Part shown: positions 9,301 to 17,308 of the stretch, piece after piece
Layout: each line of letters starts with the position of its first letter
How positions within the stretch are numbered: the stretch's first letter is position 1
NCBI GenBank assembly: GCA_938034445.1
Contig: CALHLD010000010.1
Coordinates: 1 to 64,000, forward strand
Reading direction: 5' to 3'
Source: an uncultured archaeon
GTDB lineage: Archaea > Thermoproteota > Nitrososphaeria > JACIWG01
DNA: 64,000 bases
Translations under genes and position numbers: made by a program
The notes under the pieces: model-generated
Seen by the model: the letters and a program-made list of their open reading frames with translations, nothing else
Database searches by the model: none
What the model was told of the DNA's origin: nothing

Positions 9301-10306
9301 AACACCCTTTTTGTGGTTCACACAGACTTTAAATGGAGCACCTAAGCCTTGGCTATATTTTAAGATAGATGGATTAATGGTGAACGCATACGAAATACTT
9401 CAAAACAAGTCAGCTAATGAAAAGATTAGGGGTGAAGGGATACACGAATATACAAAGTTTGATGATTTAATAATGATGGATTCCGGAGGCTTCCTGTTTA
9501 TGAAAAAGGAAAGTGTTGATGTCACTCCAGAAATGATTTTAAGGCTTTATGAGGATAGTGAACCAAATTTTGGCGTTATCTTAGACCATCCATTGACTCC
9601 TAACTTACCATACACGATTAGTAGGTGGAGGCGGTTGAAGACGCTAAATAATATAAAATGCATGCTCAAAATAAGGCGAACAAATAACCCTGAACTAATC
9701 CCAGTAGTTCACGGCTACAGTATTAAGTCAATAAACTGGTACCTAAAGAAGTTACAGGAGATAGGAGACTTTAACATTTATGGTATAGGAAGCTTAGTTC
9801 CATCAGTTTATAACACTAAAGGCGCAGGCGGAATCTACAACATTATAAGAATTATATCGTGGGTTAAAAAGGCTTTGCCAAATAAACTTGTTCACGTATT
9901 CGGAGTCGGCAGCACTTTAACCATGCACTTAATGTTCTATGCTGGAGCGGATTCAATCGACAGCTCATCCTGGAGGACAAAAGCTGCATTCGGTGCAATC
10001 CAACTACCAGGAATAGGCGACAGGCATATTTCACCAAAAAAAAGGCATAAGAAATATACTCAGCTGAAAAGGGAGGAAATCAAAATACTTGATAAATGCG
10101 AATGTCCAGCCTGTAAGAAAAGCGGAATCGAAGGATTAAAAGAAAGCTTTACTTTAAGAGCATTACATAATGCTTGGGTCTATCAAAAGGAAATCGAAAA
10201 AGTAAGGAAACTTGTTAAAGATAATGAATATAAGGAGTATGTTGAACAGACTATAGGGAAAACAAGATTTTCAAAAGTGTTAGATATTATTAAAGACCAG
10301 CACTAA
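9290..10306 (+). CDS. DpdA-like DNA-guanine transglycosylase (TGT homologue)
   Basis: A TGT-fold protein expected to swap guanine for a 7-deazaguanine base such as preQ0. Visible parts are MMDSGGF (62-68; Asp64 corresponds to the general base of TGT), GADSIDSSSWRTKAAFG (219-235; Asp224 in the nucleophile position) and a zinc site CECPAC with a distant His (Cys270, Cys272, Cys275, His293). Canonical tRNA TGTs carry FDCVxPTR in the nucleophile region. The IDSSSWR version is what I recall for the DNA-acting DpdA family. The protein is short at 338 residues and has no PUA domain, which tRNA-acting archaeal TGTs usually have. It starts inside the end of the DUF5591 gene, so the two are translationally coupled. 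Confidence 0.8.
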   Translation: MSFETPFLWFTQTLNGAPKPWLYFKIDGLMVNAYEILQNKSANEKIRGEGIHEYTKFDDLIMMDSGGFLFMKKESVDVTPEMILRLYEDSEPNFGVILDHPLTPNLPYTISRWRRLKTLNNIKCMLKIRRTNNPELIPVVHGYSIKSINWYLKKLQEIGDFNIYGIGSLVPSVYNTKGAGGIYNIIRIISWVKKALPNKLVHVFGVGSTLTMHLMFYAGADSIDSSSWRTKAAFGAIQLPGIGDRHISPKKRHKKYTQLKREEIKILDKCECPACKKSGIEGLKESFTLRALHNAWVYQKEIEKVRKLVKDNEYKEYVEQTIGKTRFSKVLDIIKDQH

Positions 10307-10364
10307 CATAAGCCCTCATTAGATGGTTTCTTAAATCTCGTAAGGTCTCCTTTTGTTAATTTTG

Positions 10365-10491
10365 CAGAACTATCTACAAAATTACTATTCCAAAGCCCTG
10401 ACTTTCTAACCTTACCACTCCAAGCAAAATTTTCCAACCATTTTTCAGAAGGCTTTTGATTGTAGATAGTTCTGAAAAAAGGTTAGAAAGT
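10365..10491. repeat. Two interleaved inverted repeats (pseudoknot-like layout)
   Basis: A 15-base arm CAGAACTATCTACAA (10365-10379) is perfectly complementary to TTGTAGATAGTTCTG (10460-10474). A 13-base arm ACTTTCTAACCTT (10401-10413) is perfectly complementary to AAGGTTAGAAAGT (10479-10491). The order is A, B, A', B', so the two pairs cross as in an H-type pseudoknot and cannot form a single nested hairpin. The element fills the gap between the DpdA-like gene and the convergent gene at 10559. It could be a structured RNA, a recombination or protein-binding site, or a terminator region. No gene is seen from 10307 to 10558. Confidence 0.6.
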
Positions 10492-10558
10492 TCTTACTCA
10501 CAGATGTTTTTAAGAACTTTAAATTATGTCGCTTTAAGTACAATTTGGTCTTAAAATT

Positions 10559-10822
10559 TTATTCTTTTATCCATTTTCTTATCCTAGTATAGGCTTCTTT
10601 AATGTTACTCAAATCTAGTTTCACCTCTTTCCCATTCTCTGTTAAGAGGATAAGATGATCTTCTCTACAATCAACATCCTTAATCTCTTCTTTCTTGTAA
10701 GTGATGATCCATTCGTTAGGGAGGATGTAGCCCATTATAGGGTCTGGTGAAGATATGGTAATAACCAGCTTGTCGTCTAATAAATGGACTGTTTCCCTGT
10801 AACCTTTAAATTTACTATGCAT
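10559..10822 (-). CDS. Small protein of unknown function
   Basis: An 87-residue protein from ATG 10822, preceded by CTAGGATAA. An in-frame TTG at 10912 would give 117 residues, but it overlaps 43 bases of the upstream nucleotidyltransferase gene and its extra residues look less protein-like. The sequence alternates short beta-strand-like stretches (DKLVITISS, EWIITYKKEE) with a charged C-terminal helix. I recognise no family. It follows the nucleotidyltransferase gene closely on the same strand and may be co-expressed with it. Confidence 0.5.
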   Translation of the reverse strand: MHSKFKGYRETVHLLDDKLVITISSPDPIMGYILPNEWIITYKKEEIKDVDCREDHLILLTENGKEVKLDLSNIKEAYTRIRKWIKE

Positions 10823-10869
10823 CTTATTTATCCTAGTAGATATGCAAAATAAAATTTTGGTATCATGGG

Positions 10870-11589
10870 CTAGATGTAGCCTCTTTCCTTTAATATTTTT
10901 CTTAGCATCCAATTTTTTGATGCTAGCTTTGAAAGTGTTTCCTCGATTCTGTCTTGTGGTGGAACAGTAAATTTTATGAACGTTCCTGTACGCCCGAATT
11001 CGTCTCTTTTTCCCAGCACTCTTTTCCTCTCAATAACCGTTTCTAAAGAGATGTTTAGTTCTCTAGCTACTTCAGCCTCTTTTCCGATTATGGACCTTTC
11101 TATGTGCCCAAATTCTTGTGGAAGTATTAGAAGGAGTCTTTTATTTACACCCTTTTTTCTAATATTATCTTCTATTTCCTTTAGATCGATGGTTCCACCG
11201 AACCCATAAAATTCTATTTCATTTTTCAACATTTTGGCCAATGGAAATGAGACACACGTTTTCTCATAGGGGTCTAGGTAAATGTACGCTTTAGGAGTCG
11301 AATTTGGTGTCGCCTGTACCACTTCCCTCCTATATATTGTGTACTCTTTTTCTAGTACAAACTCGATCTTATAGGATGGAATATATTCTGTAAAAAATAC
11401 GTCGATGTCACTATTTTTGTTCACATCTCCTCTTGCAATGCTTCCGTAGGTTCTACCGTAAATGCTGTTATCATGTAAGAGTTTGATAAGTTTCTTTGCA
11501 GTTTCCCTTTTCTCTTTAAATATCTTCCACCTATCTTCATCATAGAATACTGTTCTCTCTACACCGCCTTTCTCTATCTTTTTACCCAT
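10870..11589 (-). CDS. Predicted archaeal nucleotidyltransferase (COG1665-like)
   Basis: A pol-beta-type nucleotidyltransferase. The motif YGSIARGDVNKNSDIDVFF (residues 48-66) is the GS-x(8-11)-D-x-D signature with both metal-binding Asp residues. A third acidic position is plausible in KAYIYLDPYEKT. The C-terminal part holds a helix-turn-helix-like stretch (EAEVARELNISLETVIERKR), and GTFIKFTVPPQDR is typical of a conserved archaeal family. The substrate is unknown. At 239 residues it is complete. A small unknown gene follows in the same direction. Confidence 0.75.
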   Translation of the reverse strand: MGKKIEKGGVERTVFYDEDRWKIFKEKRETAKKLIKLLHDNSIYGRTYGSIARGDVNKNSDIDVFFTEYIPSYKIEFVLEKEYTIYRREVVQATPNSTPKAYIYLDPYEKTCVSFPLAKMLKNEIEFYGFGGTIDLKEIEDNIRKKGVNKRLLLILPQEFGHIERSIIGKEAEVARELNISLETVIERKRVLGKRDEFGRTGTFIKFTVPPQDRIEETLSKLASKNWMLRKILKERGYI

Positions 11590-11679
11590 TCACATGAATA
11601 ACCATTTATCGCCCCTATATAAATAATGTATTTAATATGCAATGTTTATATTATAAGCGTACAATTATCTATTTTAAGA

Positions 11680-12861
11680 ATGTCCTCGATCGAGTCTTTA
11701 GGCCAAAAAATTTTGCTAGGAACCTCAGGATGGGATTATGAAGATTGGGTTGGGCCATTTTATGTTTCCAATGAAAGAAAGCTTTCTCTGTACTCGCAGG
11801 TTTTTAAAACAGTTGAAATTGATTCAACATTCTATTCTTTTCCTACACCTAATTTTATTAGAGGGATTTCTAGAATTGTTCCAAAAGATTTTAAGTTCTC
11901 TGTCAAGCTTCCCAAAGAGATAACGCATAAGAAATTGTTGGATGTTAAGGAGGGTGCTTTAGATGACCTAAATAGATTCTTGCATATTTTATCCCCTCTT
12001 GAAGAGGATGGCAAATTGGGTGCGCTCTTAATCCAAATGCCGCCGAAGGAAAAGTATTTAATGTTCAAAAACTTTAAGGAGTTTATAAGCGATATTGATG
12101 TTGAAAGATATGATTTTGTAGCAGAGTTTAGGGATAAAAGTTGGTTAGATGATGAAGTTTTAAAACTGTTGAGGGCTTATAAGGTCTCATTTTGTGTTGT
12201 TGATGAACCTCTATTGCCACCTTTGCTTGAGGTTACTGGAAGAATTGCTTATGTTAGGTGGCATGGTAGGGGTAATAGGCCATGGTATTATTACGAATAT
12301 CGTGAGGAAGAGTTGGTTGAATGGGTTCCAAGATTAGTGAAGCTTGTTCAGGACGTAGAAGTATTATATGGGTACTTTAATAATCATTTTAGAGGTTATG
12401 CGCCCAAAAATGCTTTGCAGATGCTAAAACTTTTGGGTATCGCTAATACTAGTCAAGAGGAAGTGTTGAAACAAGTTTTAGGCTATTTTGATAAACAGTT
12501 TGTTAACCATATAAAGGAGAGGGGTTCTGATGTCCTTTCTAAGGATGACCTTAACTTAATGCTTTCACTGTTTATTGATAAAAGGAGATTAGAGCGGGCT
12601 ATTGAAGATATTGATAAAGTTAGAGTTACTGAAATTGGATGCGAGATTATTTGTGGAACTGTTAAAGAGTACGTTTTCGAAATAAGTTTGAAGGAGAAAA
12701 GAATTTTTCACGACTGCGAAGATTGGAAGAAGAGGGCTTCAGCAAAACAGTTTTGTAAGCATATTGGAAGCGTTCTCCTATATCTTTCAAAAGAGATTTC
12801 GATTAACATTTTGAAAGACATTATCAGAAACATAGATGATTGGACTTTCCAAACGTCATAA
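11680..12861 (+). CDS. DUF72 protein with C-terminal SWIM-like zinc finger
   Basis: The first 250 residues are a DUF72 (COG1801) TIM-barrel: LLGTSGWDYEDWVGPFY at the start, then EIDSTFYSFP, FVAEFRDKSW, YVRWHGRG and YGYFNNHFRGYAPKNA. The biochemical role of DUF72 is not settled. About 140 further residues end in a SWIM-like finger, HDCEDWKKR ... QFCKH. There a His replaces the first Cys of the usual CxC-n-CxH ligand set. SWIM fingers bind nucleic acid or protein partners. I choose ATG 11680 (MSSIES) rather than ATG 11626, because the domain starts soon after it and the extra residues are low quality. The gene is convergent with FEN-1. Confidence 0.8.
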   Translation: MSSIESLGQKILLGTSGWDYEDWVGPFYVSNERKLSLYSQVFKTVEIDSTFYSFPTPNFIRGISRIVPKDFKFSVKLPKEITHKKLLDVKEGALDDLNRFLHILSPLEEDGKLGALLIQMPPKEKYLMFKNFKEFISDIDVERYDFVAEFRDKSWLDDEVLKLLRAYKVSFCVVDEPLLPPLLEVTGRIAYVRWHGRGNRPWYYYEYREEELVEWVPRLVKLVQDVEVLYGYFNNHFRGYAPKNALQMLKLLGIANTSQEEVLKQVLGYFDKQFVNHIKERGSDVLSKDDLNLMLSLFIDKRRLERAIEDIDKVRVTEIGCEIICGTVKEYVFEISLKEKRIFHDCEDWKKRASAKQFCKHIGSVLLYLSKEISINILKDIIRNIDDWTFQTS

Positions 12862-12870
12862 AAAATTTGT

Positions 12871-13893
12871 TTAGAGCCAATCTTTTAAAGACGGACTTCC
12901 AATATGCCTATAAAATTTTGTAAGCCTTTCAACTATCTTATCTATGTTCCTTTCTGAAAAGTTTCTTTGCCTAAAAAATTCTATTAGCTCATCTACTTCA
13001 GGTTCTTTAAACGCTATTGAATATTCGGTAACTATTTTAGGTTGCAAGAAGATTTTCCGTATCACCTCAAAATTATTGATTTTTCCCCTAACCTTACTAT
13101 TTGGAATCTTTTCTATGCAACCATATTCTTTTATTAAATTATAAGCTTTTTTTGGTCCAATCTTTGGTACACCCTTATTGAAGTCGGTTCCGCTTAAAAT
13201 TGCTACATCAATTAACTGTTCTCTACTCAATTTAAGGTGCTTTAAAGTTTCTTCTAAACTAACTAGTTCTGGAACTAAAGGTTTAATCATCATCTTTGAT
13301 GGAAGAAATTCTGTACCCTGGATAGTAACATATCTAACAATTCTGGGGGCGCCGTATAATAGAGCGTCATAATCTTGTGTAGCAACAGCCCACACATCAT
13401 TTCTAGAACACATGTAAGATGCTTGTGCTTCTGCATCCTCTGGAGCAAAAATTATGGGAACACCCATTAACTTGAACATGTTTACAGCATCTTCAACAAG
13501 ATCCTTGTCTAAGGTTGCTGAAACAACAGCTTTAGAAAATGCTTTTCTCAAGTCCCCCTTTTCTATTTCTTCCTTCCATTCCTTAAGCGCTTTAGCCCTT
13601 TGTGCTTTTCTTTCTTCGAGTGTTTTCAATTTTAGAACATTTGGTATACCATCGAAGACCATTACCGGTTTTATACTATATTCGGCCATCAATTTTGTGA
13701 TTCTTAAGGAGGCGCCAAGTAAATGTGAAGTTATTCTTCCACTATTATCTTTTAAGAGTGTGCCATCAGGCATTCTAACGAGTGCAAGAAATTGGTATAG
13801 GAGATTATTTGCGTCGAAGGCTATAATCTTATTTGATAAAGTAGATAATTTTATCTTTTTAGCTTTAACTAACGTGGAAAGTCTTGCTCCCAA
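12871..13893 (-). CDS. fen: Flap endonuclease 1
   Basis: Structure-specific 5' flap endonuclease that removes RNA primers and repair flaps. The XPG-type catalytic acids are visible: Asp27 (IIAFDANN), Asp81 (VMVFDG), Glu152 and Glu155 (APEDAEAQ), Asp174 and Asp176 (TQDYDAL), and the helix-2-turn-helix region GTDFNKGVPKIGPKKA. The 340 residues match the archaeal family. The C-terminus ends SPSLKDWL, which resembles a PCNA-interacting peptide but lacks the usual leading Gln. The protein begins MGARLSTLV, close to the family's MG-x-L start. The gene is single and ends 9 bases from the DUF72 gene. Confidence 0.95.
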   Translation of the reverse strand: MGARLSTLVKAKKIKLSTLSNKIIAFDANNLLYQFLALVRMPDGTLLKDNSGRITSHLLGASLRITKLMAEYSIKPVMVFDGIPNVLKLKTLEERKAQRAKALKEWKEEIEKGDLRKAFSKAVVSATLDKDLVEDAVNMFKLMGVPIIFAPEDAEAQASYMCSRNDVWAVATQDYDALLYGAPRIVRYVTIQGTEFLPSKMMIKPLVPELVSLEETLKHLKLSREQLIDVAILSGTDFNKGVPKIGPKKAYNLIKEYGCIEKIPNSKVRGKINNFEVIRKIFLQPKIVTEYSIAFKEPEVDELIEFFRQRNFSERNIDKIVERLTKFYRHIGSPSLKDWL

Positions 13894-13997
13894 AAACCTT
13901 ACCTAGCTGGATTTAGTGTGTCTAAAATTTTAATTTTACCAAAAAATAAATGTTGTGGAAAAATTGCCTTGACTATTCTATTCCTATTCACTAGATC

Positions 13998-15842
13998 CTA
14001 GGATATTTGGCCGTATAGGTCTTTGGCCACATATTCTAGACCGTATCTTTTAAGTGTCTCCGGTAAAGGCTTGCCAGAAAGATCCCATCCCATTCCAGTA
14101 TAGTATCTGTCGAGCATTTTGTCCCATACGTCCTTTAAGCTTCTTCCACTTGCTGGTCCAGCATCTGGTTCTGAACCATATCTTGGAGAGGGTCTATCAG
14201 CTTCTCTATGATTTATTCCATTGCGAACGTTGAAGGCTCTGAGAAGGTGCACGATCCTCCTGCCAACCGTCATACAGTCTTCCCAAGTAAAGTTCCATCC
14301 AGTAACTGCATTTAATGCTTGACTTAAGAGTTCAACATTTGTACGAGTATTGAACCTGCATGTTACAAGAGAATCCTCGAACATCATTGCACCCTTATCA
14401 TGCAACATTGAATCAACCAACTCCTCCCAATTTGGTGTTGGACCTATAGGTAACATTGCTCCCCAAGTCTCTAGTGTACCTGTGTTAGAGGTACATGTAT
14501 CGAATTGTTCTGTCCACCTATTACGATGATCGTGGCCTCTAGGTGTATTACCCTTTAATGTGTGTATTGCAAGATTTACCGCCTCTCCTCCAATTTTTTT
14601 AGCAGTCCTCATTACACCTTCTGCTAAAATGTCTCCAAAACCTTTACGTTTAGCTATCATCTCCAAAAGTCTTCTTACTCCGTCAACATTCCCCCAATAA
14701 AGTTCTATGCCATCCAACATTTCTTTGGTTAAAATGCCCTTTTGATAACATTCCATTGCGAAGCCTACAACCCAGCCTGCCTCATTTGTTTCAAGCCCAA
14801 GACAGTCTACATCTTTGCTAAGAATCATTGCACCAGTTATATCATCATTTCCGATATTTGGAGACCATGCTGCAAGCTGCTCATATTCTGGTTCCTCCAA
14901 TATTTCTCCAGAATAAGGCCCTTCAGTTATCTTCATAATATAGCAGTGATGCAACTGACATGCCCAACAATTGTTTCTTTTTAAAGAAAATGTCTTTCTA
15001 ATATAGTCTCCGCTAAACTTTATCCATCTGTCCTCAGGCAAAGTCCATTTACTGGTAGTATAATTCTTTACAGGTAATTGGAAGACTTTTGCATTATTAT
15101 GGATTCCAGTTAAAGTACCATACTCATATATTTCTCTATATTGAGTTTTTACATTATCCAAAAGTTTTCGCGCTATTTCACTAACTCGCTTGATATCTTT
15201 TATTGGCACCCTATTTTTTCCAGGTTTAATAGCTATAGCTTTAAGCCTTTTAGAGCCCATGACAGCGCCAAGCCCATTATGTGATGCTGAATGGCCGTAG
15301 TCAAAGAATATGCCGGCAAATTTTACAAGATTTTCTCCAGCAGGACCAATTGATGCAACACACATTTGCCTCTCCTTGCAACCATGCCTTTCTTTTACTG
15401 CATCAGATGTCTTATATGTGTCCATTCCAGAAAGCCATTCAGCATCCTTTAACTCAACATTTTCAGAATCTATATACAAGTATTTTAGACTATTAGCCCT
15501 TCCTTGAACGATAATTCCAAAAAGGTTGCATAGTCTTAGATACGCTCCAAAGAAACCATTAGCTTGGCTTGTACCTGCACCATTTGTTAATGGCCCTTTA
15601 GAAATAACTGAAACAGAGCCTGAGCCGTTTATTGGTGTCGCGTTAAGTGGGCCTGCAGCAAATATTAGCCTATTTCTTGGGTCACACCATTCTACTTCTG
15701 GGGGTACTTCATCGTAAAGATATTTGGCGCCTAATCCTGTTCCGCCGACAAAATTTTTTAATGTCAATTCGTCGACAACAAATTTGTCGATTTTTTCTTT
15801 TTCAAGGTCCACACGTAACATGTATCCAAAATATTCCGACAT
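13998..15842 (-). CDS. aor: Aldehyde ferredoxin oxidoreductase (tungsten/molybdopterin type)
   Basis: Oxidises aldehydes, or reduces acids, with ferredoxin as electron partner, using a bis-pyranopterin tungsten or molybdenum cofactor and one [4Fe-4S] cluster. N-terminal family signatures are VGGTGLGAKYLYDEVPPEV and RLIFAAGPLNATP. The cluster motif near residue 290 is CWACQLHHC, spaced CX2CX4C rather than the CX2CX3C of the Pyrococcus enzyme; a further Cys lies in LVTCRFN. EEPEYEQLAAWSPN and NDDITGAMILSKDVD are typical of the family. The full length of 614 residues suggests a working enzyme. The substrate cannot be told. A MobB gene for the cofactor lies far away at 53 kb. Confidence 0.9.
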   Translation of the reverse strand: MSEYFGYMLRVDLEKEKIDKFVVDELTLKNFVGGTGLGAKYLYDEVPPEVEWCDPRNRLIFAAGPLNATPINGSGSVSVISKGPLTNGAGTSQANGFFGAYLRLCNLFGIIVQGRANSLKYLYIDSENVELKDAEWLSGMDTYKTSDAVKERHGCKERQMCVASIGPAGENLVKFAGIFFDYGHSASHNGLGAVMGSKRLKAIAIKPGKNRVPIKDIKRVSEIARKLLDNVKTQYREIYEYGTLTGIHNNAKVFQLPVKNYTTSKWTLPEDRWIKFSGDYIRKTFSLKRNNCWACQLHHCYIMKITEGPYSGEILEEPEYEQLAAWSPNIGNDDITGAMILSKDVDCLGLETNEAGWVVGFAMECYQKGILTKEMLDGIELYWGNVDGVRRLLEMIAKRKGFGDILAEGVMRTAKKIGGEAVNLAIHTLKGNTPRGHDHRNRWTEQFDTCTSNTGTLETWGAMLPIGPTPNWEELVDSMLHDKGAMMFEDSLVTCRFNTRTNVELLSQALNAVTGWNFTWEDCMTVGRRIVHLLRAFNVRNGINHREADRPSPRYGSEPDAGPASGRSLKDVWDKMLDRYYTGMGWDLSGKPLPETLKRYGLEYVAKDLYGQIS

Positions 15843-15912
15843 AATATGGAGTATGTAGAAAGTGTATATAAAAAAATTTTAATGCATAAAGAAGAAATGC
15901 CTATTGTAGGAT

Positions 15913-16119
15913 ATGAAGGTTACAAATAAGGGAACAATTATAGTAATAGAATGGAATATAAACAGTACTGATGATGTAAAGGAGGCAAAAGAATATTTCA
16001 ATAGTCTTACAAGGCAGGGGTGGATTGCTGTAGTAGAAAATGGTAAACTGCATAGGCTATTAGAATTTAAAAAAGATGTGGGCAAAATATTATTTATTCC
16101 ATTAGTGGAAGGGGGCTAA
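15913..16119 (+). CDS. Small conserved protein ending in a PLVEGG motif
   Basis: A 68-residue protein divergent from AOR. The pattern is: acidic residues and AKEYFNSLTRQGWIAVVENG, then FKKDVGKILFIPLVEGG at the C-terminus. From memory, short proteins ending in a similar P-x-x-x-GG tail are common in archaeal and bacterial virus or provirus gene sets and also occur as single chromosomal genes. Function unknown. The start is ATG 15913, and its upstream region is shared with the divergent AOR promoter. There is no neighbouring viral gene in this window, so a mobile origin is only inferred. Confidence 0.55.
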   Translation: MKVTNKGTIIVIEWNINSTDDVKEAKEYFNSLTRQGWIAVVENGKLHRLLEFKKDVGKILFIPLVEGG

Positions 16120-16231
16120 AAACATTATTTCATTTAATGACTCTATATACTATTCTATAATATGGAGTTTGGTGGAAATCTTTTAAAGAAACCGGTCTAA
16201 TAGTCTTGCGTCTATACTTCGAAAAGTAAAA

Positions 16232-16606
16232 ATGAAGTGTATTCTGATTATTGCATCGGTTGTAGTAGCTATAGTATTTGTTGCAGGATTTTTATCAGGA
16301 TATCCGCCCATTGTAGGAAAATGGTTGTTGAATCGGCATCCGTTGGAAGTATACTATTATCGATTCCATTAACTTCTGAGGAATGGTCCTTCAACCCTGA
16401 TAGGACTTTTCAATACCATATGATAGTGTTCAAGGAATGCGAAATGGGGTCTAAAAGATGATAGGCTGACATTGATTTTAGGGAACACATCTATTTCTTT
16501 TACAGTAAAATTTTCAGAGAATAACAATAAAATGATGTGGGTTTACGAAGCAGATGTGCTTGGAACTAAAATATTGATTACATTAAACTTTAACAGAATT
16601 ACATAA
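16232..16606 (+). pseudogene. Frame-broken secreted lipocalin-like protein
   Basis: ATG 16232 opens a signal-peptide-like start (MKCILIIASVVVAIVFVAGF) followed by GYPPIVGKW, but this frame stops after YYYRFH. The next frame over carries PLTSEEWSFNPDRTFQYHM, and the original frame then resumes with WGLKDDRLTLILGNTSISF to TAA 16604-16606. Joined, the three parts make a plausible small secreted beta-barrel protein of the lipocalin-like type (GKW start, DRTF strand, closing ILITLNF strand). Two compensating frame changes are required. They may be real mutations or sequence errors. Confidence 0.45.
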
Positions 16607-16663
16607 ATTCTAAAAAAAGGTTTTAGGTGGGAAGACTAACCTTCTTCCCCTATAAGTACACTC

Positions 16664-17302
16664 TTATGTAAATGATGGTTCTCCAGTCGGTGCGCCTGTT
16701 GGAAGTTCTGGAAACTTTTCCTTCATTCTCTGTTCTGCTACAGCTGAGGCTTCCGCTAAAATCTTTTCAGCATCCTCGTTTGCTGCCTCAAAGTTTAGTG
16801 TGGAACCACTTACTTGTCCAGCTTCTACAAGTATACTACTTAAAAGGTTACCTATTTCTCCTATTTCTTTTTCAGCTTCTGGTAATACTGAAATTATACC
16901 TTTCTTAACATTGTTCAATATTGACATAGCTGGAGCTAATGTTACTGCTATATCGCCAAGTTCAGTTATTGTATTAAGCCTGAGTACTATCTGTTCGAGA
17001 GCAAGTTTTGATGAGGTTACAGTCTTAATCATTTTTCTTATTTCAGCAAGCTCGTTAGCGTAAACGTTAGCATGTTCAGTATCATGTTTTTGTAATGCCA
17101 TTACAACCTTATTGAAGATTATTGCATCTCTTTCCTTAAGTTTTGATGCTGTCGCATCAAGTTTTGAAATCTGAGCCTGTATAGCTCTAGTCGCATTCTC
17201 AAGTTTTGGCTTTAATGGACCAGAAGGTACTATAGCTTCCCTAACTCTTTCACCCACTCCTGGCTTCTTATCACTTACCCACTTTTGCTCAAATTTAGAC
17301 AT
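16664..17302 (-). CDS. ESCRT-III / CdvB-family (Snf7) protein
   Basis: A polymer-forming membrane-remodelling protein used in archaeal cell division. The 212 residues are almost wholly helical. A basic N-terminal region (SDKKPGVGERVREAIVPSGP) and LKPKLENATRAIQAQISKLDA match the CdvB core, followed by the alpha-helical hairpin. The C-terminus (KFPELPTGAPTGEPSFT) is short. It lacks the winged-helix domain of main CdvB, so this looks like a CdvB1/B2-type paralogue. No CdvA or CdvC (Vps4) gene is adjacent. An ACCACT-A-AGTGGT palindrome lies 7 bases before the start codon. Confidence 0.88.
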   Translation of the reverse strand: MSKFEQKWVSDKKPGVGERVREAIVPSGPLKPKLENATRAIQAQISKLDATASKLKERDAIIFNKVVMALQKHDTEHANVYANELAEIRKMIKTVTSSKLALEQIVLRLNTITELGDIAVTLAPAMSILNNVKKGIISVLPEAEKEIGEIGNLLSSILVEAGQVSGSTLNFEAANEDAEKILAEASAVAEQRMKEKFPELPTGAPTGEPSFT

Positions 17303-17308
17303 ACACTT

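Noticed and set aside
10870-11589. The nucleotidyltransferase as part of the candidate defence operon
   Set aside because: It is on the opposite strand, separated by the inverted-repeat element, and resembles a widespread archaeal family.
13178-13906. Plus-strand ORFs of 60-150 codons opposite FEN-1
   Set aside because: They are antisense to a clear FEN-1 gene and have a hydrophobic, Ser/Leu-rich composition typical of mirror frames.
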